Shown here piece by piece: positions 1-12,425 of a DNA stretch of 64,000 nt (position 1 is its first letter; every line of letters starts with the position of its first letter). The position numbers and the translations under genes were made by a program. The notes beneath the pieces are model-generated. The model worked only from the letters and a program-made list of their open reading frames with translations. It was not told where the DNA came from and searched no databases. Source of the DNA: Paragonimus skrjabini miyazakii (taxonomy: Eukaryota; Platyhelminthes; Trematoda; Plagiorchiida; Troglotrematidae); the NCBI GenBank assembly GCA_014338405.1, contig JTDE01000170.1, positions 213,412 through 277,411 of the forward strand, written 5' to 3'.

Positions 1-2769
1 AATAGTGTGAGTTTAATCGGTAACATTCGCGGGAACCACATAACCGGTTTCCTGGTTGGTATACCCATTCGATCAGTGCTCTTAAGAACCTCTTTGATCT
101 ATGGATTCAATTGACTTCAGGATAAGTGTTGTAGCTAACTGGTAAATGAGCTATTAACGACAAATTCCAGCATCTATCGTTTCTGTAGTAGGCTATGTGG
201 TTAGGGTTCGCTAGATATGTATAACTGAGGTGTTGCATCAACCGATAATTTGTAACTACTAAACACATACTACTTGCATTATGAGATATTTGACATTCCT
301 CACCGATACTACGACGAAGTTCAACATAATCAACTTTGCCTTATGGAAATCACGCTGATGAAATAAAATACCAAACAAGGTTCAACGTGGTCAGGTCACT
401 TACTGGTCTAAAACGTAATATCGAATTTCTCGACCTCATTCGTACAGACTTTTTTGGGTTATTCTTCAGTCCAGCTATCAATTCACCTTTTCGTAAGTTG
501 ACTCCACATTTGGATTTGAACACACTCGATGAGAATGAGAAAATCCTTGCAGAATCTTGCCCCCATTTTAAAGTGTAATGAAACCAGTGTTAATCAGTGT
601 AGTTACACAGAATAAAATCAAATAAAAACAACCATCTCACAAACCATCCAATGTTCACCAGCTTTTCAGAAACATTAGTGGCTCAGGCGCCATCCGGTCA
701 CAAAGCAATGTATTAGACGGTACACAAATGGGAAATCGCTATGTTTTTCGACTCGCACACAGACTCATTGCTGATCAAGTCCAAGATAAGCAGTGAAAGT
801 GAGAAATTCATGAGTTATTTCTCCTAGAACACTTGTGTAAAACCACTGGGATCCGTGAATAAAACTGCTGGATGTCTTCATAAGGTGGTCATTCATTCTC
901 GTGTACATGTCTGTACAACTGTGCTGTAAAATCATCCACCTTTGTTGATAGGCTGTCCACGAAAGTCTGCATCATCCACTATATGTAACTAGTTTAGTTT
1001 GGTCTGAAGTGACGATGTATTTGCAGCCGAAGGCACTGCGATCTGTGTAAAGAACTGGCAGTATTTGCAGTAATGGTACATGCCCTGATGAGTGCGTTAT
1101 CAACGTCGTCCAATGTAAACGGATCTAATAGAAAAAATCTCTTCACAATACACTGGTTCGTACCTCATTTATGGTAGGACTTTTCGTGTAATTTTTGGTC
1201 AAACGGTTGTTGCTATGATCATAAATGCCAAACAGCAAAGGTTTATGATGGTCAGATTTGACAAAAACTGCGTCTCATCATAGACATGGACTTACTTCCG
1301 GTACGTCGTCACCATAATAACCTACCCTGATGTACTAACTCCCAAGATGCAAAAAACGTCCATGAGAGGAATGAGGAACATAAAACCGCAGATGGGATGA
1401 GATCGTGGTTTTGATGGGTGTATCGGCAGAATGACATTACAAATATGCATCATAGGAGTTGAAAGGTGTAAAGTTATATAGACAGTCTTGGAAGTTGACG
1501 AGCAAAACGGACAACTTGAAAGTATGATTGTTAATCCACCCACCTCAGGATACACCCTACACGTAATACAGCAGAACTAGCGCGGTCACGTTCGAACGAC
1601 AAGGGTAGTTAGTTAAAGCACTCAAGAAACATTCCAATTTTAACCGAAATCAATGAGAAGGCAATGCTTGATTGAGCTAAGAAGCACAACGTTCGAGAAA
1701 TTCGCATATGGAATCAATTTGTCCTAATTGGTTAATCGAGATTCATCTTGTGGTACGATTACGAGGAGCCCGGGGTTTAGTTAGCAAGGAACCAATCATA
1801 CACTAAGAGGTTCGCTGACTTTCTTCAAGGTAACGCAGGTACCGTACACGAGGACGAAGCGATTTGAAGGAACGGAGTGGTGTCGGAAGAGAGCAGAGTG
1901 ATATATTAAGCATTCATTTGTTTTCCTCGAACAACTGAGGCAGCCACCGTCTATCACGGGTTGGGAACGTCGACGTTGATCGAACAGTTCAAACTGGAAT
2001 ACTAGTTCTGTTTCGTTTCTTAGCTAGTTTGTTTGCTGCACTGTAACCCCATCCAACACTTCTATGGACATTTTGGTCGCATGACAAAAGGAAGTAGAGC
2101 TCTTGTAACTTAGTAACCTTAAACAAACTTTAAAAATGACTTGGAGTTGTTTATTTCATAGTCGCTAAAGTAAAGTAATCTAACATATAACACAAGGTGT
2201 TTTTGAGTAAGTAATCCTGACATACATTGACAACACGAGCTCTCGATACAAATGTCCGTTTTTCCTCATAGCACTATCATTAACAGGTCCTTCTTCTCGG
2301 AGTGACCCTCTCTGCATGCACGTTTGTTAGCTGTAAGCGCAGTTTCATTCTGTCCCCCATTTGCGGGCATTCTGATTGTATTACGTAAACACCGGACACA
2401 TCGTACAAACATGAAGAAAATTGTCATGGTGTTTTATAATCAAGTGGCCTATACATCTCTGTAAAAGTCGTTAGGTAAGCTCAAACTTTCCAGAAGTTCA
2501 GATCGATGGACTCACGAGACTATACTGTATGGCATAACAGGTAGAAATGAAGGAATTCGAATTTCAAAGCTGTTTGCTGAGACTCCCGCTTGAGATGTAA
2601 CTCTCTATTAACAAGGTCCCCGATTGTGATTGATACATCCACATGTATCACAAACACGACAGTGTAGACGGTTAACAATACGTGTGCGCATGCCACGTGG
2701 TTTGATCGGCATGTGACTGAGGTCTAATTTTGGTTCTCCCTGAGACAACCTTGAAAACCAAACGGCAGC

Positions 2770-4350
2770 ATAGTTGGCAAGTGGGATTGCAGATATATCG
2801 TTCGACCTAACGGCCGTTTTTCAGCACCCCCCACGCTCGCGCGTAAACCCAGTAAACAAACAGATTTACGCGAAGCTTTTACATTTGTGTCTAGCTCGTG
2901 TACCACCACCTAGAAAGAGATCGAACGGCCTTGGAGGTAACACGCGAGCACGCACATGCGCGCATGTTCTGCCATTGCGAAACAGCTTCGTCACCGCCAA
3001 CGAAATGTCCTACCTTTCACTGTTGTTCTGTGATTCGGTCGCGAGACCGATGTTGCGACAACCACTCGGTTGTTATGTGGTGTCCAATTGAATCACGTAC
3101 CGGTTTGTGTGTGTGTTTCAACCGATGCAAGCTTGTCTACTCGCGCACCTGTAGCCGCGTCAACCCGATGTGTTGATCATCATCGCCAGACAAAGTCGAG
3201 GTGTTTGTTTTCCAAGCGGCCCCGTTGGTATGTGTAAAAGCGCACACACGTTGCAGTCGGATGAACAGAAGACATCCACACACCAGGAGCTGCACGAAAT
3301 TTGTTTGATTCGCCTAAGTAGCCGTATGGAGCAAAAATGTTCAAACCGTCTGACTAGTTGACACCAGATACCATCCGGTGTTTTGACGAGGCGGCTGGGT
3401 AGCTAATGCAACTAAAACTCTCAGTGCACGATACTGACCGTGATAATAAACTAGTTGAAAAAGCCAACGCGTAATATAAATGCGATTGAACACAACCTCA
3501 TCTGGTGGTTGGACTATGGCGGGCCTAGGTCCTACCGTACAATTGTACCTAATACTGGAAGTTCAATTTTTTTGGAATGACACAAGTCATCATAGGACGT
3601 GTTTTGCAATCTGAAACGTTTGTTTTCGGGCTGTAGAACATTTTCCTCGTATGTTACGTTAATCGAAAGAACCTCGTGCAACTACAAAAAGATGTACTTA
3701 GTACTAAGACACTCCTGTGTTAACTACTGACTCAGAAAAGGTCGGTAGTTCGGCGATCACATCACCTGGTTTGCATATTTGTCGCTCAGATAAACACGTT
3801 AAATCAACCTCGATCAGTCGAACAGTAGGAAAAAGCTACACACATTATAGAAAGCGGTAATGATGTCGTGGGTACACAAACGCACACGCAACTTGTTAGC
3901 GTTCACTACACACTGGTTCACTGTGGCACTAGGATACTGAACATACCAGTGGTCGTTCATGCACGGAATGCTTTGTGTCCCCCATTGTTCCTTTACAGTA
4001 CTACGCTTAGACTGAAGCACCCCTGTCCGTCGCTGGTGCTACCACAAGCGACACTACCAGACCTTAGAGGAACCAATCGGATAGCGACGCAGACACCGGC
4101 AGCTACGTGTGCAAGTAAGTGACGATAAACGCTGGCACGAGACGATAAACGTGCGTCATAATACTCTCGCTCGCATACGCACATACACACACTGCCTGAG
4201 ATATACGACTGCGCGTTTCATTCCGGGGATGGGAGCCCAATCGGTCACGCTGCTATCAATCGAAGGCATCACAGTTATCGTCAGGGGGTGCACACGTTCT
4301 GTCTTTCAGTGTCCTTCTCACTCTAAAATGTCCCGTAAAACTTATCGTTA
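2770..4350. other. CpG-rich patches of unknown role
   Basis: The stretches 2770-3360 and 3870-4350 are visibly richer in CG dinucleotides and GC than their surroundings, and have short overlapping ORFs on both strands. None of the translations shows a recognisable domain, so the ORFs look like by-products of base composition. A promoter or CpG-rich regulatory region is possible but not shown. Confidence 0.3.
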
Positions 4351-7300
4351 GATCCCTATCACTTTTCTATGGCTCAGTGTCGGTTTAAGGTGGCTCTAAT
4401 CGTTTCTCTAGTGGGTCTCCAGAGTAGTTCAAAAGAAGCGGATCGCAGTGGCAGACAGCGGAAACAGAAACATCACACTGGGTTTTCGAAAATAAAAGGG
4501 CTTATTCTATGAAGCACCCTAACCGAGTTGGGTCAACGAATCTTCAGTGTACATTATCGAGGCATGGTTGTGTTCACTCAAATATATATGTATGGACTGT
4601 CTAAGTGACACCGCTCTTCTTCTTCTACACCTGGGTATGCTTAGGCTGCTGTGACCCATCTTTGGTTGTTGATCCAGATCGACCAGAAGGTCTGTTAGTA
4701 CGGGCCCCAACGGACGCCAACGGCTGATTCCGTTTCTATCTCATGTCTCAATACATATGGTTTGTGAATACCACTAGAGCGATGTTAAGCAAACCGGAGA
4801 AATCCCTCAAGTCAGTGAGTCAGGGAATTGTGATTTCGAGAAACGCAAACGGGACAAATTATAGCGGAAACTCTGGTGAGCACTGACGGGCTAGTCGATG
4901 CGCGAGGTACTACACCCAACAGTGTTAGCAGCGACGCTTTTTATAGTGAGGAGCCATATCCCTAAGTTTATGTTTCTCATACAGCCACACGTGTATCCTG
5001 TTTTGAAACGGTTACACTAGTTGACTAGTTCGTTAGTGTATTGTGATGGTGGATGTTTTCAACCCGTCTGCTACTTTCAGTTGCAGGGATGTCGTTAGAT
5101 ACAAAACTGTTGTAAGGCGTGTTCGGTTGACGTTTTCCTTCAGCTAGCATCCAACCACCTGCTATCCAAACAAAAATATTAGAATGCATATTGCAGGTGC
5201 GTACACGACGCATCACACTCTTGCATTTTAAATGGAGCCTTTGTGCCATAGCCTTAAGATTTTTCTGTAAGCAACTCTACTTGCTTCTATAACGTTGTAT
5301 GCAGTCGATTTATTCTTTGAATGGTGAGTCTGTCGGTAAGTTTCTCACCACTGTATCACAAAATGCTCTTGTTGACTATGGTTTTCCTTTATGGATATTA
5401 ATTGGGGTATCACGTGTTAAGCGCTTTACAGCTTTACAGCCATTGTGACAGGGGCGACACGGTAACCCAAATAACCGACAGGCTGTATCGATTTCATTGT
5501 CAGTATCCTGTTAAGCCCTAAACGAACTGACTGGTCAACTGAATTTTGAGACGTGGTCACAGATCACAAGATTGCTGCTCATCCAAGCCACAGTGCACGC
5601 TGTGCAACTGGTCCGTTAACCGACCGACTTTCACAGTGCACACTGGGCGTATACGCGATGTTCCTGCAGTGTTCTTGAAATTTACTCACAAAAGTGCGGC
5701 AAACACTGAAATGTGACTACGGATATCGTGTGTAACATTTGGGTCGTAGACCATCATTGTTCACCTGCAGTGAGTTGTGAGGAACCGTAATACCGCTCGC
5801 ACACACGTGACCTAAAGGGACAGTTTAGTCTTCTGGGGGTCAAATTTGTTCCATTAGCTTCCGCTGCAATAGGTCATACATCACGGATTACCTGGTTTAC
5901 AGTCACCTGGGGGTGCATCTTTTAAACAATTAAAGTACGTTCTTTAAGCTTCTCATCTAATGCTTTGAGGTCAACGGTAACATACTCAAAATACGACATG
6001 ATACACGTCACTTTGTTCTGGGGGGACATCAAAGTGATTGACAGACGGTTAGTATGTGAACGGCAGTCACGTCATAATTATTTTTAAGGGCTGAGCTACA
6101 AACTGGGTGAACATGAGTGAGTATTCAAATGTACGATGCAGCTTGTAATGTAAACGTGTACTGTTGGTAGAGCTGGTGCTTTTAGAAGTCCCCGAAGTAG
6201 AGCTGACATGACATTGGTCAGAATAATTGCGGGTTAAGGGCAAAACTTGTGCATGTATGTCTAGTTTTGCCCTGTGGATCGGCGACTTGACTTGTTCTTA
6301 CGGAGGATGCATTCAGACCCATGGTATTCGACCAAGCTAGTCTGTAACAACCAACCGGTTGTATGAACAATGCGACAGATTGCCTGAGCGCACTTAACAA
6401 ACCGCCAAACCCTTGCCCGGTAACCGAGGTCATGAAGACGTTGGTTTGATCAGGCACCGCAGATGCCGATACAGCGGCTGTCACACAGTGCATCGTTCAC
6501 TGCAACTGTTAATAGCTGGGAAAAATCTCAAGAGTGGCAGGCAATAACATGATTACTTGTTGCGGGGGCCTCGAGTGTCTCCGCTAGTCATAGACAGGAG
6601 GTGTCTCCAGCTAGTTTGGTGATTGGACGACTATTCAAATCTCTATATGGGAAAGCGCTCAGAGTTGCAATCTACAACGAATCCTTGCCCACAATTTTGT
6701 GGTTCTTCTCTATCAATATTATGTACTTAAGCCCATTTTATTTCCTTCGTGTGTAAACTGATCATCACAGAGTACTAGTCACAAGTTTTACATTTCCGCA
6801 TACTTTTTGGAAAGAACCAACGTAAATGATTTTTTATTTTAGAAGGGTCCGTTAGTAGTGTGTCTCTGCCATGATTGGGATCACACCCCACTAGAATTAA
6901 ACATAAGGAATGATGGATCACTCCAAGTTGTACTAATACTCTAAAGACGGTATGTGTAACTGGCAGTTCGGCAAGGGGAACACAGATGATCATTAATAGT
7001 TTCATATCTGGTTATGCTCGGTTACACCGTACTACCATGTCCAATATACATAACGAGATAACTATCAACCTTCGGTGTCGAATAACTTACAGAGGAGAGC
7101 TGGATGTAGAATTTGTCATGTATGCCTTTGATGTGATATCCGATGGGGTCTAGCATACCGAATAACACAATGAATCTATCATACTTGGGTCGTAGGCGTA
7201 TCGACATAACCTGAGTGCTGACAACCTGTTCGTCTACCATAAGCAACTTGGTATAACCAGTGACTGTGTATCCAACGTTAGATTCCCGATGGTATTCTGC

Positions 7301-7613
7301 CGATTTTTCAATCTGTTAAAGCGTACACCGAACGTCCGTTTGCCAGCATTTGCCATGATCCCAAAGCTATCTTACTCGGGGCCACAATATGAGCTCCATA
7401 GTTACCAGATGCCCTTGTGAATAATGCCATACGTTGTTAGTTATCTTACGTCCGCCCGACTCATCACCGCTTCAGCAAGTTTCAGGACCGAAATATCAAC
7501 GTCCTGTTACCTTATACAGAGATTCGTTTTTAACCGCAACTGATCAAACAGCAAATCAAGGCGAGATTGGTAACTAACACATTGATATTTGTAACAAGTT
7601 TCTAGTACGAAAT

Positions 7614-7656
7614 GGTTGTTGTTGTTGTTGTTGTGGTGGTGGTGGTGATGGTGATG
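7614..7656. repeat. GTT/GTG trinucleotide microsatellite
   Basis: A run of GTT units passes directly into GTG units and then two GAT/GGT units. It is non-coding and lies in the upstream or intronic stretch. Confidence 0.9.
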
Positions 7657-8266
7657 TCATTCAATGGACAGGAACAAACTAGGGTTGAGTCAAACCTGGT
7701 GACTGCCATTCACATCATTAAATTATAAACATACTCTTCTGAAGGAATGTAACGTATGAACTTAGACAAGTCATCGAAACGATCAAATTCCCAACAATTT
7801 TACAACTGGGCCTATTCAGGACAATCGATGAGAAGCCGTCAAAAAGACCGGGACTACAACAGGTCATCAATCACATCTGTCAAAACCTCGTAAATTAGAC
7901 GGAAATATTGCACCTAGTGTCTGATGGCACTTATGTTATGTGGCTCAATAGTTCCTGGGCTCCTCCGCTTATCGACTCTTCAGGTTCTTAAATCCTGTCA
8001 CAGACTGTTCATCTTCCTGGACACAACGTCAGTGCCTCCTCACACAACAAGCACTAAGCGAACACTAAGACCAGAACAGTGACAGATGGAATCATTTAAT
8101 AGAATCCAATATAACGTCATGTATAGTTTAGAATTTCACTGCAGTGGCTGAGCCTGAAATGACCATATCAGCCTATCGACATGGGGTTGAGAGTTGTACA
8201 GAAGTAACGTTAGATATTTAGAAAGCCGAAGTTTCTGATATTTTCCTTCTTTAATTCTGCTCTTTA

Positions 8267-8593
8267 GTGTCGGCACTTTCTGTCTTCACATTGCCCACTA
8301 GGGAGCAATATTGCTCACTTTGGGAAACACTGGCTCAGATTATGCTGCTAAAGTGTATGGAAGACAACTTCCACATCTGGACGCATTTCCTTCCGGACTA
8401 TTTTGGCAGATTGGCCGAATTCATAGGACGTCCACGGACACATTTGACTAAATGTGACTTGAGTCGTCCCACTTGTGGCCTTACTCCTGACATCACTTAT
8501 CCAGTAGGGTTCAGAACGCAGAAGACTGGGGACGGTGTATTTATTGAAACCATTGTGGGACGGTCGTTAGGCAGTGGACTGCAGTATAAGTGA
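8267..8593 (+). other. Unidentified ORF, 108 codons, possible exon or decayed element
   Basis: This is a stop-free frame that opens with GTG, not ATG, immediately after a good acceptor-like tract (a pyrimidine run ending CTCTTTAG at about 8265). Codon choice looks protein-like, with many Cys, Trp and Leu, and the frame closes at a TGA at 8591-8593. A possible donor GTATAA lies near 8584. No domain was recognised, and it has no zinc-finger Cys spacing. It could be an A/B-domain exon of the nuclear receptor, an exon of another transcript, or a mobile-element remnant. It cannot sit between the two halves of DBD1, because that junction is already in phase without it. Real coding status is uncertain. 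Confidence 0.2.
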
Positions 8594-8854
8594 ACTCCTT
8601 ACTTCACAGAAACACAATTGCAACTCTATAATTGTAAGATCTAAGCCAGGAAGGCAAGCAAACACCAAGTATGTAGTATAAAAGATAGAGAGGGAAGGGA
8701 GATAACCACATAATGAGTTAAACTATTGGGGTATACTTTAGTGTGACATATAGGGTGAGGAATACAAGCGATTGAAATGACTGTACGAAAAATTACAACA
8801 AGAAACTTAAAGTACGGGGAGAATAACGAGGAAACTATTACCCAAATTTTATTG

Positions 8855-8881
8855 AATAAATAATAATAATAATGATAATAA
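8855..8881. repeat. AAT-rich microsatellite
   Basis: Imperfect AAT/TAA trinucleotide run with one GAT interruption. Confidence 0.8.
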
Positions 8882-9040
8882 CAAATGAACGGGAATATTT
8901 GTTTTGTATGAATGAGGAAAGTAAGTAACATGCACCCGACATATTTAACACATCTTTCTCGGTAATTTGCTGTAGATGCGTTGATGAATTACCAGTAAGA
9001 GAAGTTAAGTGCACACACGACCGTTTTCATTGCAGCTCCA

Positions 9041-9064
9041 CATTGTCACATTGTCACATTGTCA
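9041..9064. repeat. Three exact copies of an 8-bp unit
   Basis: The unit CATTGTCA is repeated three times in tandem with no mismatch. This is a short minisatellite with no evident function. Confidence 0.85.
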
Positions 9065-10157
9065 CGATATGTGACGCGAGTAAATATTTCGCGTGCTGTG
9101 CGCCTGAATTTACAACTAGTGAGCTGTTGCTCCCTGAATGTCCATTAGAACCGCACTTCTCCAATCAGTCTGTTTTACGGTTGCATCGTCCTATGATATA
9201 GGATCGATATAATGTGAAAAATCTATTTAAACAACATCCTGACGTAGAAACTTCTGGAGGTATGAGTCTTATTTAGTTTTTTTCTACTTATACATATAGC
9301 GGCTACTTTGGAAGCCGCATTTCAGCCAGTATACTTACATATCTTAATCAGCATCGAAATGACTTCAATCTGGTTCCCGTCTGTTCAACGAATTGGTTTG
9401 GCTTTCTGATGTACGTTCGACTACCGGCTACTCAGGACACACTTTGGATGTGGATTGAAGCGGTTTAGAACTCGCATTGGCTTACTTTCGCTGTTGTATA
9501 AGAGTGAGAAAGTACAGTCACCCTGTTCACCAGCACACATTGCGACCTTCAGTGTACGGTTCAGCGGGACGTATTTATCCACGAATACTCTTAGCACACA
9601 CAGACACTCAGCTAAGGACCTAGCGACAAACCTGTGGCACGCTGATCCCAGCCGTATTCCGTGACGTCGTAATACATACAATTAGCTGATATGATAGTAG
9701 AACGTTCGTCGGAGGTGTACACTTATATCAACTGACATGAGTTGGTACACATTCAAGTATGTTCTAAGCGCTTTCTGTTGTCCTTAGCATAATTCTAACC
9801 GTTATTGTGACCTCTGTAGCCCATTCATCTAGCATATTACTGATTCGAATTGCAGAATTCATACTGTTTTTCTAAACTGCTTTTCCCTTGTTTAATTTGA
9901 AGATTCAAAAGGTTCTCTTGTTATATGAGATTTTATGGCTATATTATAGTGCGAAATTATTCCGTAGAATTTAAAACTTCTCACTTACTTTCAAGTGTAG
10001 AAAACAAATTCACTGGTTCAATTTTGTTCCGGTTGCTTAAGTCACAGAGTGGCTCCAGTAAGAGATTTCCTTATTGCATATCGTTTTCTCATCGAATGTT
10101 GACCCCATTCAGTATATTTATTGCTTAATACATAATGTCCCCTTGCATTGTTCACAG

Positions 10158-10305
10158 AAATTTTTCATCCGCAGCTCAAAAGGAGATAATGCCGGGAAAT
10201 ACACTTGCACGAAATCGAACGTGTGTGAAATCAACAAGGATACTCGAACTCATTGTCAACGATGTCGTTATCAAAAGTGTTTACGATTGGGGATGGTTCT
10301 TCCTG
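10158..10305 (+). CDS. 2DBD nuclear receptor: exon for second zinc finger of DBD1
   Basis: This 148-bp exon codes for the second half of a nuclear receptor DNA-binding domain. It opens with KFFIRSSK, directly after where the P-box lysine would be. It then has the four zinc-ligand cysteines in exact family spacing, C-x5-C-x9-C-x2-C (CTKSNVC ... CQRC), followed by RYQKCLRLGM, the end of the second DBD helix. The acceptor is TTCACAG at 10151-10157 (phase 0) and the donor is GTAGGT at 10306 (phase 1). KFF in place of the usual GFF fits the CEACKK-type P-box reported for the first DBD of flatworm 2DBD receptors (established knowledge); the P-box itself is not in view. The phase-1 end joins in frame to the exon at 33468, across a 23-kb intron, with only about 12 linker residues between the two DBDs. 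Each zinc finger binds one Zn ion, and this one normally carries the D-box dimer contact. Confidence 0.93.
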
Positions 10306-12110
10306 GTAGGTAAAATTTGCGTGTTCTTATTCGTTTCCAAAGTTGTGGTGTTGCATTTTGTTGTGGCACTTTCAATGATTGTCTTCAATGTGATAGATGT
10401 ATAGAAAGAACCATCTATATTTTGCTACCCTACGGTAAATAGATGGGACTGCACGTGAGAAGATTGAGGTCGGGACACAGTACTATTTGCACATAGCTCC
10501 GGGTTTCTCCCCCTTATCTTCGTTATTCACTTTAGACATTAACGAGAAACTATAGAAATTGGCAACAGAGGGATCTTTTATAAACATATTTCTACTTTCC
10601 AAATCTTAGAAAATTTTAGAAGTCGTGAATATTATTTTCCAAAAATTATATCCCCAAAAATAATAGCCGTTTTTAGCCTCAAGTTGTCAAACTTCATCGG
10701 GGGATATTTTCCGTCATTTTTGCCAGGGTTTCGGGCCTTAAAGCCTGAGTATGGTGTCCGTCGTAGACCTTCAACTGTACGGAAGTCATATTTGTAGACT
10801 CTCGTTTAATTTCCACTTCACTAAAATTCAATAATTGTCCCGTAATGAACATTTGTTGTGTTGTGAATCCCTCTGTTATCAGTATGCTCATCTACACAAT
10901 GTCCATCAACAGCCTAACAGTCATCGCTGAAGTTGTCAACTGTCTTTATTAATTGCAAACAGCTATTTTTTTTCATAGTACTTTGTCATTAAATGTGTAC
11001 TATTCGATATACATCGGTTAGCTATGGGGCAAAGTCTTTCTAACTAGAGCAAAACAATTTGAAATCGAGTTGAACTACAATCCATCACATAGAAAAATCC
11101 GTTGCCCAAGGTCGATCACAATCACCACGGTTGCTTTAGGTTGACTGGATTCAACTTTCAGAACTGTTCGGTTGTAAACCTCAAATGGAATTTAGATTTG
11201 ATGAGTTGTCGGTAATCTTTTGCCAGCTCAATCTTGACAATGGATTGTTTACGTATTGACAAGTCCATTAACTAACGTGTGACTCTATCCAAATGATGGA
11301 GTTTTTAGGCGAACAGAAACGAAGCTGGCGAAAAGGAACAGTGCGGGTAGAAACTTTCGACACAAATTGGCTGATTAGAACACTTAACAATGCAACCAGG
11401 GAGATTTGTAGTGATAGAAACAGATAGGAGAATCTGACCATAAACCCACGTCGCTTGATAGAACTACAGGCTCTGATGTGTAATATCGTGTACATAACAA
11501 ATTTTAACGAAACAATGGCAGTGAATTATCGTTTTCTATTTTTGCTTATAGAGCCAAACTCATAAAATTCGTGGCCATGAAACACCTGGAATTATTTATG
11601 CGCCATACAATAACAGCTAAAATAATGAATAGATAAATAAAATACTGGTTTGACCCTTGAGCTTAGTGGGTTTTGGTTAACTGCGAACGACCTGCAGTCA
11701 ACTTAGGGCCAAGCCACCGCGAATAGCAGTGTTCAGACGGTTTCGATTCATCATCAGTCTGTGTTAAACAGGAAAAGACACTGAAAAAGCAATAGGGAAC
11801 TGTGTTTTTTCCATAGCTTAGGGACTTTCAAGTATGGTCGTAGCCAGCCAGTTTGATGTGCACTACTGCCTAACGTCTACCTAAAAAATATTTCATTCTG
11901 ATGCTGAACGACTTCCTATCGTAAGCTAAGATCTCGTTCTCCCGCTTTGCAACCGACTGGATCGAATGATAAGATAGATATTTATTTAGATGTTGAATAG
12001 AGATCACTGTCAACATGAAAGTTGAAAGTCTGTTGTGATCCTCTATGCTACAGTGACCTGCAGTATAATACCACTCTATAAGGCTGAAAAGTCTGAGAAG
12101 AATCGTTCAT

Positions 12111-12425
12111 TTGTGTCCGATGAAATTGGATAGAAATGAGTCTGTCTTCATTTGTTCACGTGGATACCCCAAGTTTCATATTTGGACTCAGTTACCCACT
12201 AAACCAAATGTGTCATATGGGATCCATCGAAGGATTCGGCAGATTGAATGTTTAAGCAGGTTTCCCCTGAGTTTTCAACATGGCTTCGAAGGTCAGCTGC
12301 TAGAACACTTGACGCGTTTGGACATGCTGTTTCTGTGACTGATTTGAATTCAGCCGAAGTTCGGGTTTTTCGTAAATGTCTCCTCTGAAATGATACTGTT
12401 TGCCAAATTACTTATCAATAAACTA
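12111..12425 (+). repeat. tRNA-derived SINE-like repeat, degenerate copy
   Basis: The segment at 12283-12425 aligns by eye with the better-preserved copy at 57100-57235: the same 'ggcttcg..ggtcagctg' box-A-like start, 'gcgtttgg.catg.tgtttctgt', a decayed box B (gatttgaattcag) and the same tail ending in 'gccaaa.tacttat'. The segment upstream shares weaker matches with the leader of the other copies. No function is implied. Confidence 0.6.

Larger units (their letters stand above)
1..10157 (+). other. Upstream/intronic DNA before the DBD1 exon
   Basis: No coding exon could be supported here. The exon at 10158 starts in phase 0 directly after the position where a nuclear receptor P-box ends, so an exon coding the first zinc finger of DBD1 must lie upstream. 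I looked for the pattern C-x2-C followed by C-E-x-C-K at a GT donor on the plus strand and found none. This stretch is therefore probably part of a long intron whose 5' exon is outside the window. It contains simple repeats at 7614-7656, 8855-8881 and 9041-9064, CpG-rich patches near 2770-3360 and 3870-4350, and one unexplained ORF at 8267-8593. Confidence 0.5.

Noticed and set aside
1086..1115. CTGATGAG core reminiscent of a schistosome hammerhead ribozyme
   Set aside because: No GAAA core and no matching stems at the expected distances.
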